Shown here piece by piece: positions 55,307 to 63,893 of a stretch of DNA of 64,000 nt. Both the position numbers and the translations under genes were made by a program. Below the pieces are notes generated by a model. The model worked only from the letters and a program-made list of their open reading frames with translations, had not been told where the DNA came from and made no database searches. Numbering within the stretch: the stretch's first letter is position 1; each line of letters begins with the position of its first letter. The DNA is from Pareuzebyella sediminis. Its GTDB lineage: Bacteria > Bacteroidota > Bacteroidia > Flavobacteriales > Flavobacteriaceae. The stretch lies in NCBI RefSeq assembly GCF_008367235.1, contig NZ_VTZS01000004.1, positions 1 to 64,000 on the forward strand, written 5' to 3'.

Positions 55307-56362
55307 ATGGAAACTAAAAAGAAAGCCGACGAATTAAAGGATTGGACCGTGATTGAGGTGGCTCAAGACATTGCGGAGCGCCTGAACGTCGACTATGAAC
55401 AGGAGAATAACGAGATATGGTTGAACATACCTGAAGAAGTTGGCGAAGGTACAGTACGCGCCTTAGCGTTCTCTCATGGAGTCGGCATATTGAACTTGGA
55501 AGTGAAACTAAAAAAGGAAGTACGATTTGAGTTTAATCAATCTTGGGTACAGCCACTCAAGATTATCTTTAACCGAAAGTCCCCATTCGTCCATCAATTT
55601 TCAGAGGAGGAAGAAATTCATGAAATCGAGCATTTGGAAAGTGCCATCATCTCGTGTACTAGCAGAAACGGTAACGTCATCACTTTACCTGCCAATGAAC
55701 CCATTTGCTTGTTCAACCTAGAATTGAACCGAAAGCTTTTCGAAGAAAAAATCGAGAATTTTCTTCCTGAAATGAACGAGGAATTGGAATCTCTTTTCAG
55801 GGATGTGAATGGGGTTAACCTCTTCTTTTACAAGGGAAACTACAGTCTTGATATCGCCCGATGTATCGAAGATATAGGTGATTATGGGGATACGGGTCTT
55901 ACGAAAAGTGTCTTCGTCGAGGGAAAATGTTATGAGATATTGGCACACTACCTAAAACAATATCTCGATGATCTTGACAGCCCGGGTAAACGGCAAATTC
56001 TTCGTAAAGCCACGGTAGAAAAAGTAAAAAAAGCCGCTAAGATTATTAACGACGATTTGAACGAAGTCGATAATATTAAGACTTTAGCCAACAAGGTCGG
56101 GCTAAATCAGAATTCACTTCAAAACGGTTTTCAAAAACTTTACGGTGCCTCCGTCAACAATTATATTCGTAATGCCCGCATGGAAATGGGTAAAACCTTG
56201 ATCGAACAAACAGATTTGAACATTTCCGAGATAACGTATAAAATTGGCATCAGTTCGAGAAGTTACTTTTCAAAACTTTTTAAAGAGCGATTTGCCATGA
56301 GCCCGACGCAATATCGTAAAAAGGCGGAACAAAAAAATGATAAGTCCGAAAACTCCGACTAA
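55307..56362 (+). CDS. AraC-family regulator, paralogue 1
   Basis: The 351-aa protein has an N-terminal part that I cannot name (residues 1-220, with FEFNQSWVQPLKIIFNRKS and LNRKLFEEKIENFLPEM) and a C-terminal AraC double helix-turn-helix (about residues 245-345: IKTLANKVGLNQNSLQNGFQKLYGASVNNYIRNARM, and ISEITYKIGISSRSYFSKLFKERFAMSPTQY). The following gene (56497-57546) is its paralogue. AraC regulators of this type usually activate stress or substrate genes. Both genes stand in the stress cluster and could control it; no binding site is visible. Confidence 0.85.
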   Translation: METKKKADELKDWTVIEVAQDIAERLNVDYEQENNEIWLNIPEEVGEGTVRALAFSHGVGILNLEVKLKKEVRFEFNQSWVQPLKIIFNRKSPFVHQFSEEEEIHEIEHLESAIISCTSRNGNVITLPANEPICLFNLELNRKLFEEKIENFLPEMNEELESLFRDVNGVNLFFYKGNYSLDIARCIEDIGDYGDTGLTKSVFVEGKCYEILAHYLKQYLDDLDSPGKRQILRKATVEKVKKAAKIINDDLNEVDNIKTLANKVGLNQNSLQNGFQKLYGASVNNYIRNARMEMGKTLIEQTDLNISEITYKIGISSRSYFSKLFKERFAMSPTQYRKKAEQKNDKSENSD

Positions 56363-56496
56363 TTTGGCCTTTTTAATTCTCCCATTCAAGTAAACCGATC
56401 AAAATTGTCAACTAACGTTTCATAATTGTTATCGTATCTTATAGGATTCGGATTTCTTTGTGTATTACCCCAGATTTTTCTTAGAGGAAATGTACC

Positions 56497-57546
56497 ATGT
56501 TCGAAATTGTTATTACGAGTAATAAAGATGAAAAGCTCCTTTCACAAATCCATACCTGTCTAGGAGGAACCCTTAGCGATACTGGTGGAGGCTCTGTACT
56601 TCGCTTTGATAATGACGTGGGCAAGGGTGTTGTACGAAATATCAGTTTCGATGGCGGGATATCCCTTCTTGATTGCGATGTGACATTGTCAAAAGAGGTA
56701 ACCCTTTTATTCAAGGCATCCGACGTAAGTCCGATCAAGTTTTTGTTTATTTCAGAAGGTACGCTCAACTATAGTGTAGGGAATGCCGAGGAACCCATTG
56801 TGTTTGAGCGGTTTCAGAACATTATAGTTTCCGAAGAGCGTTTGGCGAAAAAAGGATATGCCTATGCGGCTTCCAACAGATTAAAATTGAATTGTATACG
56901 GATATCCCGGAAAGCGTATCTGAAGAAAAAAAATAATAACGTCAATACGCTCGATTCTAAATTGCGACGGGTATTCACCGACACGAAGGGTGCAAAAGCC
57001 TATTTACTTCAAGGAGGCTATAATCTGAAAATTGCCGATGAAATAAAGAAACTGAACGAAGTACCGCACAAAGGCATGTTCAGCACATTATCCATTGAAG
57101 GAAGAGTCTATCTGATATTGGCACTCCAGCTTCAAGAACATGATACCTTCTTGACCGAAGGTGCGCTGCCACACTCCTTGTCGAGACAAGATATTAAAAA
57201 GATTCATGAGCTGACCGATTTTATCTTGACCAATATTTCAAGACCCATAACGGTTGAAGTACTCGCAAATGCATCGGGTCTCAGTGCGAAAAAACTGCAA
57301 CTGGGGTTTAAAATGTCGTATTCAAAAACGGTGAACGGGTATGTCAGGGAATTAAAACTGAAATTGGCCCGCGATTATCTCAAAAATACGGACCTCTCAA
57401 TTTCCGAAATCGTTTATGCCGTTGGTATCAAGAGCCGAAGTTACTTCTCAAAAATATTCTTTGAAGCTTACGGACTCTTGCCCACCGATTATAGAAAGCA
57501 GTTGAAATTGGGCAAGCATACAAATACTGAAAATCAAGAGCCCTAG
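56497..57546 (+). CDS. AraC-family regulator, paralogue 2
   Basis: The 349-aa protein shares the layout of the previous gene: an N-terminal domain of about 235 residues with the matching LRRVFTDTKGAKAYLLQGGYNLKIADEIK block (compare LESLFRDVNGVNLFFYKGN in paralogue 1), then the AraC DNA-binding domain (TVEVLANASGLSAKKLQLGFKMSY, ISEIVYAVGIKSRSYFSKIF). The stop overlaps the stop of the SRAP-like gene on the other strand by four bases. The two neighbouring regulators have probably arisen by duplication. Confidence 0.85.
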   Translation: MFEIVITSNKDEKLLSQIHTCLGGTLSDTGGGSVLRFDNDVGKGVVRNISFDGGISLLDCDVTLSKEVTLLFKASDVSPIKFLFISEGTLNYSVGNAEEPIVFERFQNIIVSEERLAKKGYAYAASNRLKLNCIRISRKAYLKKKNNNVNTLDSKLRRVFTDTKGAKAYLLQGGYNLKIADEIKKLNEVPHKGMFSTLSIEGRVYLILALQLQEHDTFLTEGALPHSLSRQDIKKIHELTDFILTNISRPITVEVLANASGLSAKKLQLGFKMSYSKTVNGYVRELKLKLARDYLKNTDLSISEIVYAVGIKSRSYFSKIFFEAYGLLPTDYRKQLKLGKHTNTENQEP

Positions 57547-58226
57547 TAATCGTAAGGCTCCAACATGCTATCGTAGGTGATATCATGGTTAAATAGTTCT
57601 TTGGCTATGGAATAAGATTGAAAATGATCGCCTTCAGGTTGTTGCAGAAGTTGTTGACATGAATATAGCGACGTATTGTGATCAAGCCAACTTTTTGTGT
57701 CGGTACGATCGATGATGAGCGGGGCCGTATGAACCATATTCTGTGTTTTTTCGATGAAGGTGTTGGCTTTGCCAAGGAGTAGGGAGCAGGTATAGAAACC
57801 ATCTTCGAGAATGGTATAAATGCCAGCAAGATAGAAAGGATCGCCATTTTTGCGGCTGATAAAATGTGGAAAGCTTTCTCCATTCTTGATATAAGAGGTA
57901 AAAAAACCGGTTACGGGAATAAGGCACCTACTGCTTCTAAGGGCGGCCGCATACCACAGATTGGAATTCATAGCCTTTATGTGAAAATGTAAGGTGTTCG
58001 AAAGATTTTGAAAGACGACCCAATCTTCTACGTAGTTTTTGGGTAGCATGCCCCAAATGGACCATACTAATTTGTCGTTTTCTTCCATGGAAATAATCGG
58101 AATCGAAACTTCGTTCAATCCATTGATCAGTACTTGGGGGCTATAAAGATTAGGATATTTGAATGAAGCTCCCGTCCATTTTTCTATAATCTCCTTCTGC
58201 GCTGTATTCGATAGCCTGAAATACAT
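57543..58226 (-). CDS. Degenerate SRAP (SOS response-associated peptidase, YedK/HMCES-like) protein
   Basis: The start at 58226 aligns the first residues with the family, which begin MCGR; an ATG at 58235 is also available. The fold is recognised from LVWSIWGMLPKNY (compare FWGYAPGWW), CLIPVTGFFTSY (compare CLIPADGFYEW), FYLAGIY and MVHTAPLIID (compare IHDRRPLVL). However, the catalytic Cys2 is Tyr, the INAR segment reads IKAMN and the Glu of FYEW is replaced by Thr/Ser; only the His (166) is kept. It therefore cannot form the thiazolidine DNA-protein crosslink of active SRAP proteins. It is probably a binding or regulatory relative, or decaying. It converges with AraC paralogue 2. Confidence 0.8.
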   Translation of the reverse strand: MYFRLSNTAQKEIIEKWTGASFKYPNLYSPQVLINGLNEVSIPIISMEENDKLVWSIWGMLPKNYVEDWVVFQNLSNTLHFHIKAMNSNLWYAAALRSSRCLIPVTGFFTSYIKNGESFPHFISRKNGDPFYLAGIYTILEDGFYTCSLLLGKANTFIEKTQNMVHTAPLIIDRTDTKSWLDHNTSLYSCQQLLQQPEGDHFQSYSIAKELFNHDITYDSMLEPYDY

Positions 58227-58632
58227 CCTTCTCATTTTAGTAGGTGTAAGTAAAGACAAATAGACCACTTTATTTGTTGCATATCGAATAAATAATGACA
58301 CGAAAATTAATGACCAACGATGCGCGAAAGACCGATATGTCAAAGACTCTAATTTTCGTTTCTAAGCGGTTCTTTTCAAAAGGAAGCCTCTTTAATCAAA
58401 GTATATTTTTTCTCAATTATAATCCCTAGGTATGGATAGATTTTTCGTTCTCCTGTGAATAGTAATTTTAAGGTAGAGTGAAGGTCTCGTTCTTCGATTG
58501 CCGCCATTCTCCATTTAGATCAAATCATCTTGTATGAGATAGTTGCCAATGATGGACGTATTGTTAACGAATAGTCCTGACCAAAAAGACAAGGAAATTA
58601 GCATGAATCTCGCAGTGGGGAAGTTCGCGCAA
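58227..58632. other. Intergenic stretch without a supported gene
   Basis: This lies upstream of the SRAP-like gene and contains AT-rich sequence without an open frame that I would defend. The SRAP reading frame remains open leftward to 58343, but the added residues do not match the family. Confidence 0.3.
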
Positions 58633-58776
58633 TTAGTTATTTTCAAAAGCACTTACAATTTTCTTCGATACATACTTTTTCAGGTCTTCGAAGAACATGC
58701 GTAGAAATCCTATGGTCACAACCACTACAGCCAATACAATAAAAAGTCCCACCACAAAAATTAGAGTAGTTTTCAT
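58633..58776 (-). CDS. Small single-span membrane protein, 47 aa
   Basis: On the minus strand the ATG at 58776 begins MKTTLIFVVGLFIVLAVVVV and the frame ends KKIVSAFENN, with a stop at 58633. One hydrophobic helix is followed by a charged, amphipathic tail. Such small proteins are frequent in the stress clusters of Bacteroidota. No homologue can be named. It faces the DUF2945 gene across a divergent region. Confidence 0.45.
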   Translation of the reverse strand: MKTTLIFVVGLFIVLAVVVVTIGFLRMFFEDLKKYVSKKIVSAFENN

Positions 58777-58924
58777 ATAAATATTTTGAATCAAAAGTAT
58801 AAGCTTTGCTGATTTGCCGTTAATTGATTACCATAAAAAATTGATTCTTTTCAAAAGAATTAATTCGATTATCGAATGGATCAATATGGGTAGTCAAGAA
58901 GGGTTTTTTTAGCATGATAAATTC

Positions 58925-59146
58925 ATGGAAATGATTAAAGAAGGAACGAGAGTGCGATGGTCATGGGGTAATGGGGTAGCCGAAGGAGAGGTGGTAAAAA
59001 CCTACACCGACACCGTAACCAAGACTATTAAAGGTACCGAAGTTACCCGTAAGGGCGAGCAAGGTGATAAGGCCTTGTATATCCGGCAAGACGACGGCGA
59101 TCATGTACTCAAGGCCGAAAGTGAAGTGCAGCGCTGCACAGACTAA
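58925..59146 (+). CDS. DUF2945/HVA1 TUDOR-like small protein
   Basis: The 73-aa protein reads KEGTRVRWSWGNGVAEGEVV, then a threonine-rich turn, and ALYIRQDDGDHVLKAESEVQ, the typical DUF2945 (hypervirulence-associated, TUDOR-like) sequence. The SH3-like fold usually binds a partner, perhaps nucleic acid, and the genes often appear near oxidative- or osmotic-stress genes. An ATG at 58931 (MIKEG) is an equally good start. It is a single gene. Confidence 0.85.
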   Translation: MEMIKEGTRVRWSWGNGVAEGEVVKTYTDTVTKTIKGTEVTRKGEQGDKALYIRQDDGDHVLKAESEVQRCTD

Positions 59147-59159
59147 GTTTTTCAACAGG

Positions 59160-60086
59160 TCATTCGCCTGATCCGCCGTTATTGTTTTTTTTGCCGTTGG
59201 ATATATTCTTGCCTTCCTGCGGTAGGGTAAAGCGCTCAGGAAAATCCAATGTCCGGATGGGAAACGGAATATTGATGTTGTTTTCATCAAAGGCCTTTTT
59301 GATGAAGATCATAGCATCTGTTTTCGCCTTGGCTACCTCTAGAGCCGAGGTTGACTCGATCCAGAATCGGGTTTCAAAATTTATGGAACTATCCCCGAAT
59401 TCTTGGTAGAGAAAAATAATCTCGTCACGGTTGTCTATAGAACCAAAATTCTCTAGAATGGTATTTTGCACGAGATTCCGTACAAATTCAAGGTCGGAGG
59501 AATATTCCACACCACAATTTAAGATGACCCGTGATTGCGCCGTCGTAGAAAAATTCTTTATCGGGTTTTCTACGACCAGTTTGTTCGGAAGGTAAACCAA
59601 GTTATTATCTGGTTGTTTTAAGGTTACAGACCTTAGGTCAAGGTCGACCACCTCTCCTTCAAAACCGTTGGTCTCTATCCAATCACCGAACTTTATATGC
59701 TTTATATATGACAGTACAATTCCAGAATAGGTATTTGCCAAGGCACCTTGTAGTGCCAGCCCCACCGCTAGACCAACGACCCCTGCACCGGCAAGAATGG
59801 TGTTCAGTGCTCGGCTGAGGTTGAGGATGCCCAAAACCAAAAATATACCTAAAAGCACCACTGCTATGGAGACCATTTTCGATAATAGGCTTTTCATGGA
59901 GGCCTGAAGTTTGGTTTTATCCAAAAGCCGGGAGACCCCATTGCTAATATACCTTGAACTGATGAGGGCAATAATGAAGACGAAAATTGCAATGAGTATG
60001 TTAGGTAGATTCAAGATAAGGGCATCGAACCAAGATTCCAGCTTAGCAATCATTTCCGACCAGGCATTCTCAAATTGTTCTTTCAT
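59160..60086 (-). CDS. Small-conductance mechanosensitive channel (MscS family)
   Basis: The 308-aa protein has three N-terminal membrane helices with the MscS pore helix pattern (AGAGVVGLAVGLALQGALANTYSGI, rich in Gly and Ala) at about residues 95-125, then the beta domain (GDWIETNGFEGEVVDLDLRSV) and the alpha-beta C-terminal domain (NCGVEYSSDLEFVRNLVQ). It opens on membrane tension and releases solutes on hypo-osmotic shock. It lies two bases downstream of the topoisomerase gene on the same strand, so they may be cotranscribed. Confidence 0.9.
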   Translation of the reverse strand: MKEQFENAWSEMIAKLESWFDALILNLPNILIAIFVFIIALISSRYISNGVSRLLDKTKLQASMKSLLSKMVSIAVVLLGIFLVLGILNLSRALNTILAGAGVVGLAVGLALQGALANTYSGIVLSYIKHIKFGDWIETNGFEGEVVDLDLRSVTLKQPDNNLVYLPNKLVVENPIKNFSTTAQSRVILNCGVEYSSDLEFVRNLVQNTILENFGSIDNRDEIIFLYQEFGDSSINFETRFWIESTSALEVAKAKTDAMIFIKKAFDENNINIPFPIRTLDFPERFTLPQEGKNISNGKKNNNGGSGE

Positions 60087-60088
60087 AG

Positions 60089-61183
60089 TTAAAGGGTTAT
60101 GTTCTTTAAGGGTTGGTATGTTTTAATTCTTTGAAGTACCGCTTTTTCACTAGGCGAATGGAAACCATCTGCATTGAAGGCGTCAACTTTTTTAAAAAGG
60201 TCGAAAAGACGCTCATTTTCATAGTCTTCGACCAAAAGTGGATGCACGTAGTATTTTCTACAGACATTCCTCGTATTTCCAAGTTCATGGGCCACCTTGT
60301 CGAAGGCTTTTAGTGTATTTTTGTGTAGTTCTTTTTCATCATGGGTTTTTGGCATATCAAGCAGGGTTTCAAAGAAGATAATAGTACCTGACCACGTTCT
60401 AAAATCTTTTGCGGTAAAGGGCTCTCCGGCGATTTCATGAATATAGTCGTTGACCATGCCGCTATCTATTGAGGTTTTTTGCCCGTCTTCATCATAAAAC
60501 TGAAAAAGTTCCCAGCCCGGTATTTCCTCACATTGGCTGACCAATCTTCTTAGCTTTTTGTTCCGGAGGGTAACGCGATGCTTTTTTCCTTTTTTACCGG
60601 TAAATTCGAACCTGAGTTTGGTCTTGAAAATCTTGAGGTGTCTATTTCTTAGCGTGGAAAGTCCGTACGTTTTGTTTCTTTTTGCGTATTGTGCATTGCC
60701 TACGCGAATATGGGTCTCTTCCATAAGCTTTATGATTAAGGCAGTGACCTTATCTTTGGGCCAGCCCGGTAAGGAGATGTCTTGTTCGACCCGTTTTCGG
60801 ATTTTGGGTAGTAATTCACCGAAGGATAACATTTTATAGAATTTGGTCCGGTTTCTAACTTTCAGCCAGATGGGATGATATCTATATTGCATCCTCTTTT
60901 TCATATCATAGCCAATGGCCTGCAAGTGTGCATTCGAAAGAGGGGCTATCCTCACATCGGCCCAGGCGGGCGGAATCGCTAACCCTTTGATTCGCTCTAG
61001 ATCCGATTTTTTCTTTAAAGGTTCGTCATCTAGTAAATATTGAAACGTATCGTTTTTTTTAATCCTTAGAATATTGAGTTCGTCCCGTGGTACATAGATA
61101 AGATCGAGATGACCCGCAATCAATGTTGGTTCGCTTAGTATTTGCTGTAAGCGGTTGACTTTTTTATAGGTTCTGACTGACAA
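60089..61183 (-). CDS. DNA topoisomerase IB
   Basis: The 364-aa protein matches bacterial (poxvirus-type) topoisomerase IB. The catalytic pentad is recognisable: Arg and Lys in the KRNKTYGLSTLRNRHLKIF region, DFRTWSG with the second Arg (about residues 265-275), a following His/Arg segment, and the nucleophile Tyr at about residue 312 in NTRNVCRKYYVHPLL (the usual pattern is CRKSYIHP). It relaxes supercoils without a cofactor. The family usually has 300-380 residues, so the length is normal. The gene precedes the MscS gene on the same strand. Confidence 0.9.
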   Translation of the reverse strand: MSVRTYKKVNRLQQILSEPTLIAGHLDLIYVPRDELNILRIKKNDTFQYLLDDEPLKKKSDLERIKGLAIPPAWADVRIAPLSNAHLQAIGYDMKKRMQYRYHPIWLKVRNRTKFYKMLSFGELLPKIRKRVEQDISLPGWPKDKVTALIIKLMEETHIRVGNAQYAKRNKTYGLSTLRNRHLKIFKTKLRFEFTGKKGKKHRVTLRNKKLRRLVSQCEEIPGWELFQFYDEDGQKTSIDSGMVNDYIHEIAGEPFTAKDFRTWSGTIIFFETLLDMPKTHDEKELHKNTLKAFDKVAHELGNTRNVCRKYYVHPLLVEDYENERLFDLFKKVDAFNADGFHSPSEKAVLQRIKTYQPLKNITL

Positions 61184-61267
61184 CGAGTAATGTATTATTA
61201 GAGGATCGACGCAAATTTGGTAAAAAAAAAGTGCTAAAATGGCCGCAATAACTGAGGCAGGTTGAAA

Positions 61268-61534
61268 CTATGTTGGATTCAACCATTTTTCATACCTGAT
61301 GTAGCACTCGAATAAAGCTAAAAAAGTGGCCCTTGGAAAGATTGCTGTATCGGTATTTTCCTTGACTAAAACGATATGTTTATTGTTTCCTGGCCTACCC
61401 TTCGGACATTTATCAAATAGACTACTATTTCCTGTGTTTGAGGTATTAAATAATTCAGGTTCGGCATACTTTTGAAAAGGCTGCTCCACAAGATGAAAAA
61501 AGTATGACGTAAGCCTATGAGCGACAGATGCCAT
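61268..61534 (-). CDS. Hypothetical protein, 88 aa, doubtful
   Basis: The frame from the ATG at 61534 (MASVAHRLTSYFFHLVEQPF) to 61268 is intact. The C-terminal half (KGRPGNNKHIVLVKENTDTAIFPRATFLALFECYIRYE) looks protein-like, but I recognise no family, and no ribosome-binding or promoter signal supports it. It could be real or an untranslated open frame in the 405-base gap between topoisomerase IB and the DUF2652 gene. Confidence 0.3.
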   Translation of the reverse strand: MASVAHRLTSYFFHLVEQPFQKYAEPELFNTSNTGNSSLFDKCPKGRPGNNKHIVLVKENTDTAIFPRATFLALFECYIRYEKWLNPT

Positions 61535-61588
61535 TCACTTAACGAGATGAACATGCTTCGAGTGGCACATGTAAATTAATACGAAGCT

Positions 61589-62215
61589 ATGAAGAAATTG
61601 AAAACCGAACCTATTTTACTTTGCATACCCGATATCAGCGGGTTCACCAAATTCATGAGCGATACCGATTTTGAATTAAGTTCAAAAGTTATCCCTACGC
61701 TGCTGAATAAAATTATTTACTCTAACGAAATTGGTTTGAAAGTATCCGAAATCGAAGGCGATGCCGTACTCTTCTACAAATCGGGTAAAATGCCACCGCT
61801 GCCGAAATTGGTTAGCCAATGCGCTTATTTTTATACTGAGTTTTATAAGCAGTTAGAACAGTTAAAGGACGATAATAAAGAGATCAAGAAAGCATTGAAA
61901 ATTCCGGAAGTCCTAGGACTTAAGATTATTTTGCATTACGGAGAAGAGGTCGCAATGACCAAAGTGGGTAACTATATCAAACTTCTTGGTGAAGATGTTA
62001 TTATCGCCCATAGGCTGTTGAAGAATAAAATTAGATTGACCGAGTATCTTCTTTTATCGGAAGGACTTACCAATTATTACGGTGTCGATGACCTGCAGGA
62101 GAAGTTCAATTGGGGCAAGCTGAAAGAGAACTTTACCGAATACGATCATGTGGGCAAGATTAAGTACCACTATATTAATTTAGAGCCACTGACTAAAAAG
62201 CAAGACGAACGATAA
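61589..62215 (+). CDS. DUF2652 domain protein
   Basis: The 208-aa protein begins ILLCIPDISGFTKFMSDTD and continues VSEIEGDAVLFYKSGKMPPLPKLV and GLKIILHYGEEVAMTKVGNYIKLLGEDVIIAHRLLKN. It belongs to the DUF2652 family, whose fold is related to class III nucleotide cyclases, seen in the GFTKFM and EGDAVLFY motifs that in cyclases bind metal and nucleotide. The full catalytic set of the cyclases is not evident, so an enzyme activity is not claimed. It is a single gene in the stress cluster. Confidence 0.85.
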   Translation: MKKLKTEPILLCIPDISGFTKFMSDTDFELSSKVIPTLLNKIIYSNEIGLKVSEIEGDAVLFYKSGKMPPLPKLVSQCAYFYTEFYKQLEQLKDDNKEIKKALKIPEVLGLKIILHYGEEVAMTKVGNYIKLLGEDVIIAHRLLKNKIRLTEYLLLSEGLTNYYGVDDLQEKFNWGKLKENFTEYDHVGKIKYHYINLEPLTKKQDER

Positions 62216-62270
62216 ACTTTCCGGGTCAAGATCCAAGAGAATTAAGGTAAGAGGGAATCGAATAGGGTGC

Positions 62271-62278
62271 TAATTTTG
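62271..62278 (+). promoter_or_regulatory. Promoter -7 box candidate for the second dps
   Basis: TAATTTTG matches TAnnTTTG and lies 35 bases before the start codon at 62314. A TTG at -33 is not clear. The dps copy at 10 kb has a comparable box, 33 bases from its start. Confidence 0.4.
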
Positions 62279-62313
62279 TATTTTGATTGTATAACCTTTT
62301 CAAATTACAGCAT

Positions 62314-62790
62314 ATGAGTTATTTAGATGTCGATTCGAATAAGATCAAACCCATCATAGACGAGCTTAATATTCTATTGGCCGACTATAACATTTATTAT
62401 CAGAATCTCCGAGGTTTTCATTGGAATGTCATGGGTAAGAATTTTTTTGACCTACATAACAAATTCGAGGAACTGTATACTGACGCCCGTATAAAAATCG
62501 ATGAGATTGCAGAGCGCATACTTACATTGAGGCATAGCCCAGAAAGTAAGTTTTCTGATTATTTTAATCTAGCCAATGTAAAAGAGGCCGGTTCGTTGAT
62601 TCCTGATGTGGAAATGGTTACCCTTGTGCTTAAAGATCATGAATATATTTTAAAACTAATGGGAAGAGTAGTGAAAATGGCCGAGGAGGCAGGTGATGAA
62701 GGCACCATTGATTTAATGGGAGGCTACATCGGCGATTTGGAAAAGGTGAGTTGGATGCTGGACGCCTGGGGTAAAGATTCAAGGAATTAA
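62314..62790 (+). CDS. dps: Dps family DNA-binding/ferritin-like protein (copy 2)
   Basis: The start at 62314 (MSYLDVDSN) gives a 158-aa protein of normal Dps length. The ferroxidase segment is complete (GFHWNVMGKNFFDLHNKFEELY), as are KIDEIAERILTL and the C-terminal DEGTIDLMGGYIGDLEKVSWML helix. It is clearly paralogous to the Dps at 10087-10563, with many matching blocks (NIYYQNLRGFHWN against SIFYQNTRGYHWN). It lies in a stress cluster and has a strong terminator downstream. The two copies may be used under different conditions. Confidence 0.9.
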   Translation: MSYLDVDSNKIKPIIDELNILLADYNIYYQNLRGFHWNVMGKNFFDLHNKFEELYTDARIKIDEIAERILTLRHSPESKFSDYFNLANVKEAGSLIPDVEMVTLVLKDHEYILKLMGRVVKMAEEAGDEGTIDLMGGYIGDLEKVSWMLDAWGKDSRN

Positions 62791-62806
62791 TAAAAGTAAT
62801 CTTAGG

Positions 62807-62833
62807 CCCTGTAGCTTTGTTACAGGGTTTTTT
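62807..62833 (+). terminator. Intrinsic terminator of the second dps
   Basis: CCCTGTA, a seven-base loop and TACAGGG form a perfect seven-base stem followed by six T bases. It lies 16 bases after the stop codon. Confidence 0.85.
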
Positions 62834-62945
62834 GGTTTGGTCGAGATTCATATTACGACCGTGTTTTTAAATTGGCACGATGAATGAACCTATATACTTT
62901 AGGGGAGTTAGCGGTTGTTTTATGCTTCTCCTTTATTAAGAAAAC

Positions 62946-63143
62946 TTATCTGAAAATCTTTTTAATGAGATATAAAATTCCATATTTCTTCACAAACGAC
63001 AAGACCGTACTCAACCAGCTGTTAGGGCTTAAGTCTTGTTTGACCTCATGTTTTAGACCTTTAAATTCTTCCATGGCAATTTTACGCTCGAGATTAAGTC
63101 GTTTAAGGTCGTATTCTATTTGTTCAAAATTTTCGTACGCCAT
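62946..63143 (-). CDS. Small helical protein, third gene of the YtxH/holin operon
   Basis: The start is the ATG at 63143 (MAYENFEQIEYDL), two bases after the stop of the holin-like gene; the TTG at 63149 is an alternative. The 65-aa protein is a charged helix with a hydrophobic C-terminal part (WLSTVLSFVKKYGILYLIKKI). I do not recognise the family. The close spacing places it in one operon with the two genes upstream. Confidence 0.65.
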   Translation of the reverse strand: MAYENFEQIEYDLKRLNLERKIAMEEFKGLKHEVKQDLSPNSWLSTVLSFVKKYGILYLIKKIFR

Positions 63144-63145
63144 GA

Positions 63146-63493
63146 TCAATCGAAGAATTTAATTGACAACTTACGTACTACGTAATTGTCGATACGTTTT
63201 CTTAAAAAGTAGATGATAACAGTTGCGACCAAAAGAATACCGCCTACCACTATGCAAGCCAGTATGAGGCTTCCGAAAACATCGGAAAGATATAGGGTCC
63301 CCCCAACTAAAAAGAAAAGAAGACCCAAAAAGGCTAAACTACACATGATTGCCATTTTGAATAGCATACCGGTAGTTAACGCCAACTGCTGAAAAACTTT
63401 CAGCTTGTAATATTCTTGGGTCTTCTTATAAAGTTGTTCACCTACGTCAACAGCTTTGTTCGAAGTCTCGTTTAAGGATTCGAATACGCTCAT
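63146..63493 (-). CDS. Phage-holin-family (Holin superfamily III-like) membrane protein
   Basis: The 115-aa protein has an amphipathic N-terminal helix (SNKAVDVGEQLYKKTQEYYKLKVFQQ) and two membrane helices (about 42-67 and 72-95), ending RKRIDNYVVRKLSIKFFD. That is the pattern of the phage_holin_3_6/Actinobacterial holin-X proteins, which in host genomes are envelope-stress proteins rather than phage lysis genes. Its ATG follows the stop of the YtxH gene with no spacing (TAAATG). It lies in a three-gene operon. Confidence 0.75.
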   Translation of the reverse strand: MSVFESLNETSNKAVDVGEQLYKKTQEYYKLKVFQQLALTTGMLFKMAIMCSLAFLGLLFFLVGGTLYLSDVFGSLILACIVVGGILLVATVIIYFLRKRIDNYVVRKLSIKFFD

Positions 63494-63826
63494 TTAAGAC
63501 GTTTTCTGCAATTTCTTGTTTTTAGCTTTAAGCTCGGCCAATTTGCCTTCTAGGGTAGAGATGACATCCTCGGTCTTATAACTGACATCTGACACCAAAG
63601 ATTCCGCCCTAGCTTCTAAAGATTCTTTTTGGGTAGCGACACTACTTGCGACTCTATCTCGAAGATCCACGGCAGATTCCGCCAATTGGTCTCTGGTCGC
63701 CGCCGCTTGGTCGGCAATTTTTCTTCTTGTTACTTCACCTTTGTCAGGGGCATACAAAATTCCTAAGGCTGCACCTATGGCAGAGCCTACTATTGCTGCT
63801 AAGAGGGTATTTCCACTATCGCTCAT
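63494..63826 (-). CDS. YtxH domain protein
   Basis: The 110-aa protein starts MSDSGNTLLAAIVGSAIGAA plus LGILYAPDKGEVTRRKI, the YtxH hydrophobic segment and the following APDKG motif, then a long charged coiled coil (DQLAESAVDLRDRVASSVAT, SLEARAESLVSDV). YtxH proteins are anchored by the N-terminal helix and appear in general-stress regulons; the mode of action is unknown. It is the first gene of the operon YtxH, holin-like, small helical protein. A promoter-like box lies at 63886-63893. Confidence 0.85.
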   Translation of the reverse strand: MSDSGNTLLAAIVGSAIGAALGILYAPDKGEVTRRKIADQAAATRDQLAESAVDLRDRVASSVATQKESLEARAESLVSDVSYKTEDVISTLEGKLAELKAKNKKLQKTS

Positions 63827-63885
63827 ATTATTTACTATTTAGTTTTGATTTTATACATGCACGATGACTTTCATCATGGTTTCTA

Positions 63886-63893
63886 CAAATTTA
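63886..63893 (-). promoter_or_regulatory. Promoter -7 box candidate for the YtxH operon
   Basis: On the minus strand TAAATTTG fits TAnnTTTG, about 60 bases before the YtxH start codon. No TTG is at the best distance. From here to the window end I see no gene. Confidence 0.35.

Noticed and set aside
63146-63493. Phage origin for the holin-family protein
   Set aside because: No other phage gene is nearby and the YtxH context is that of host envelope-stress operons.
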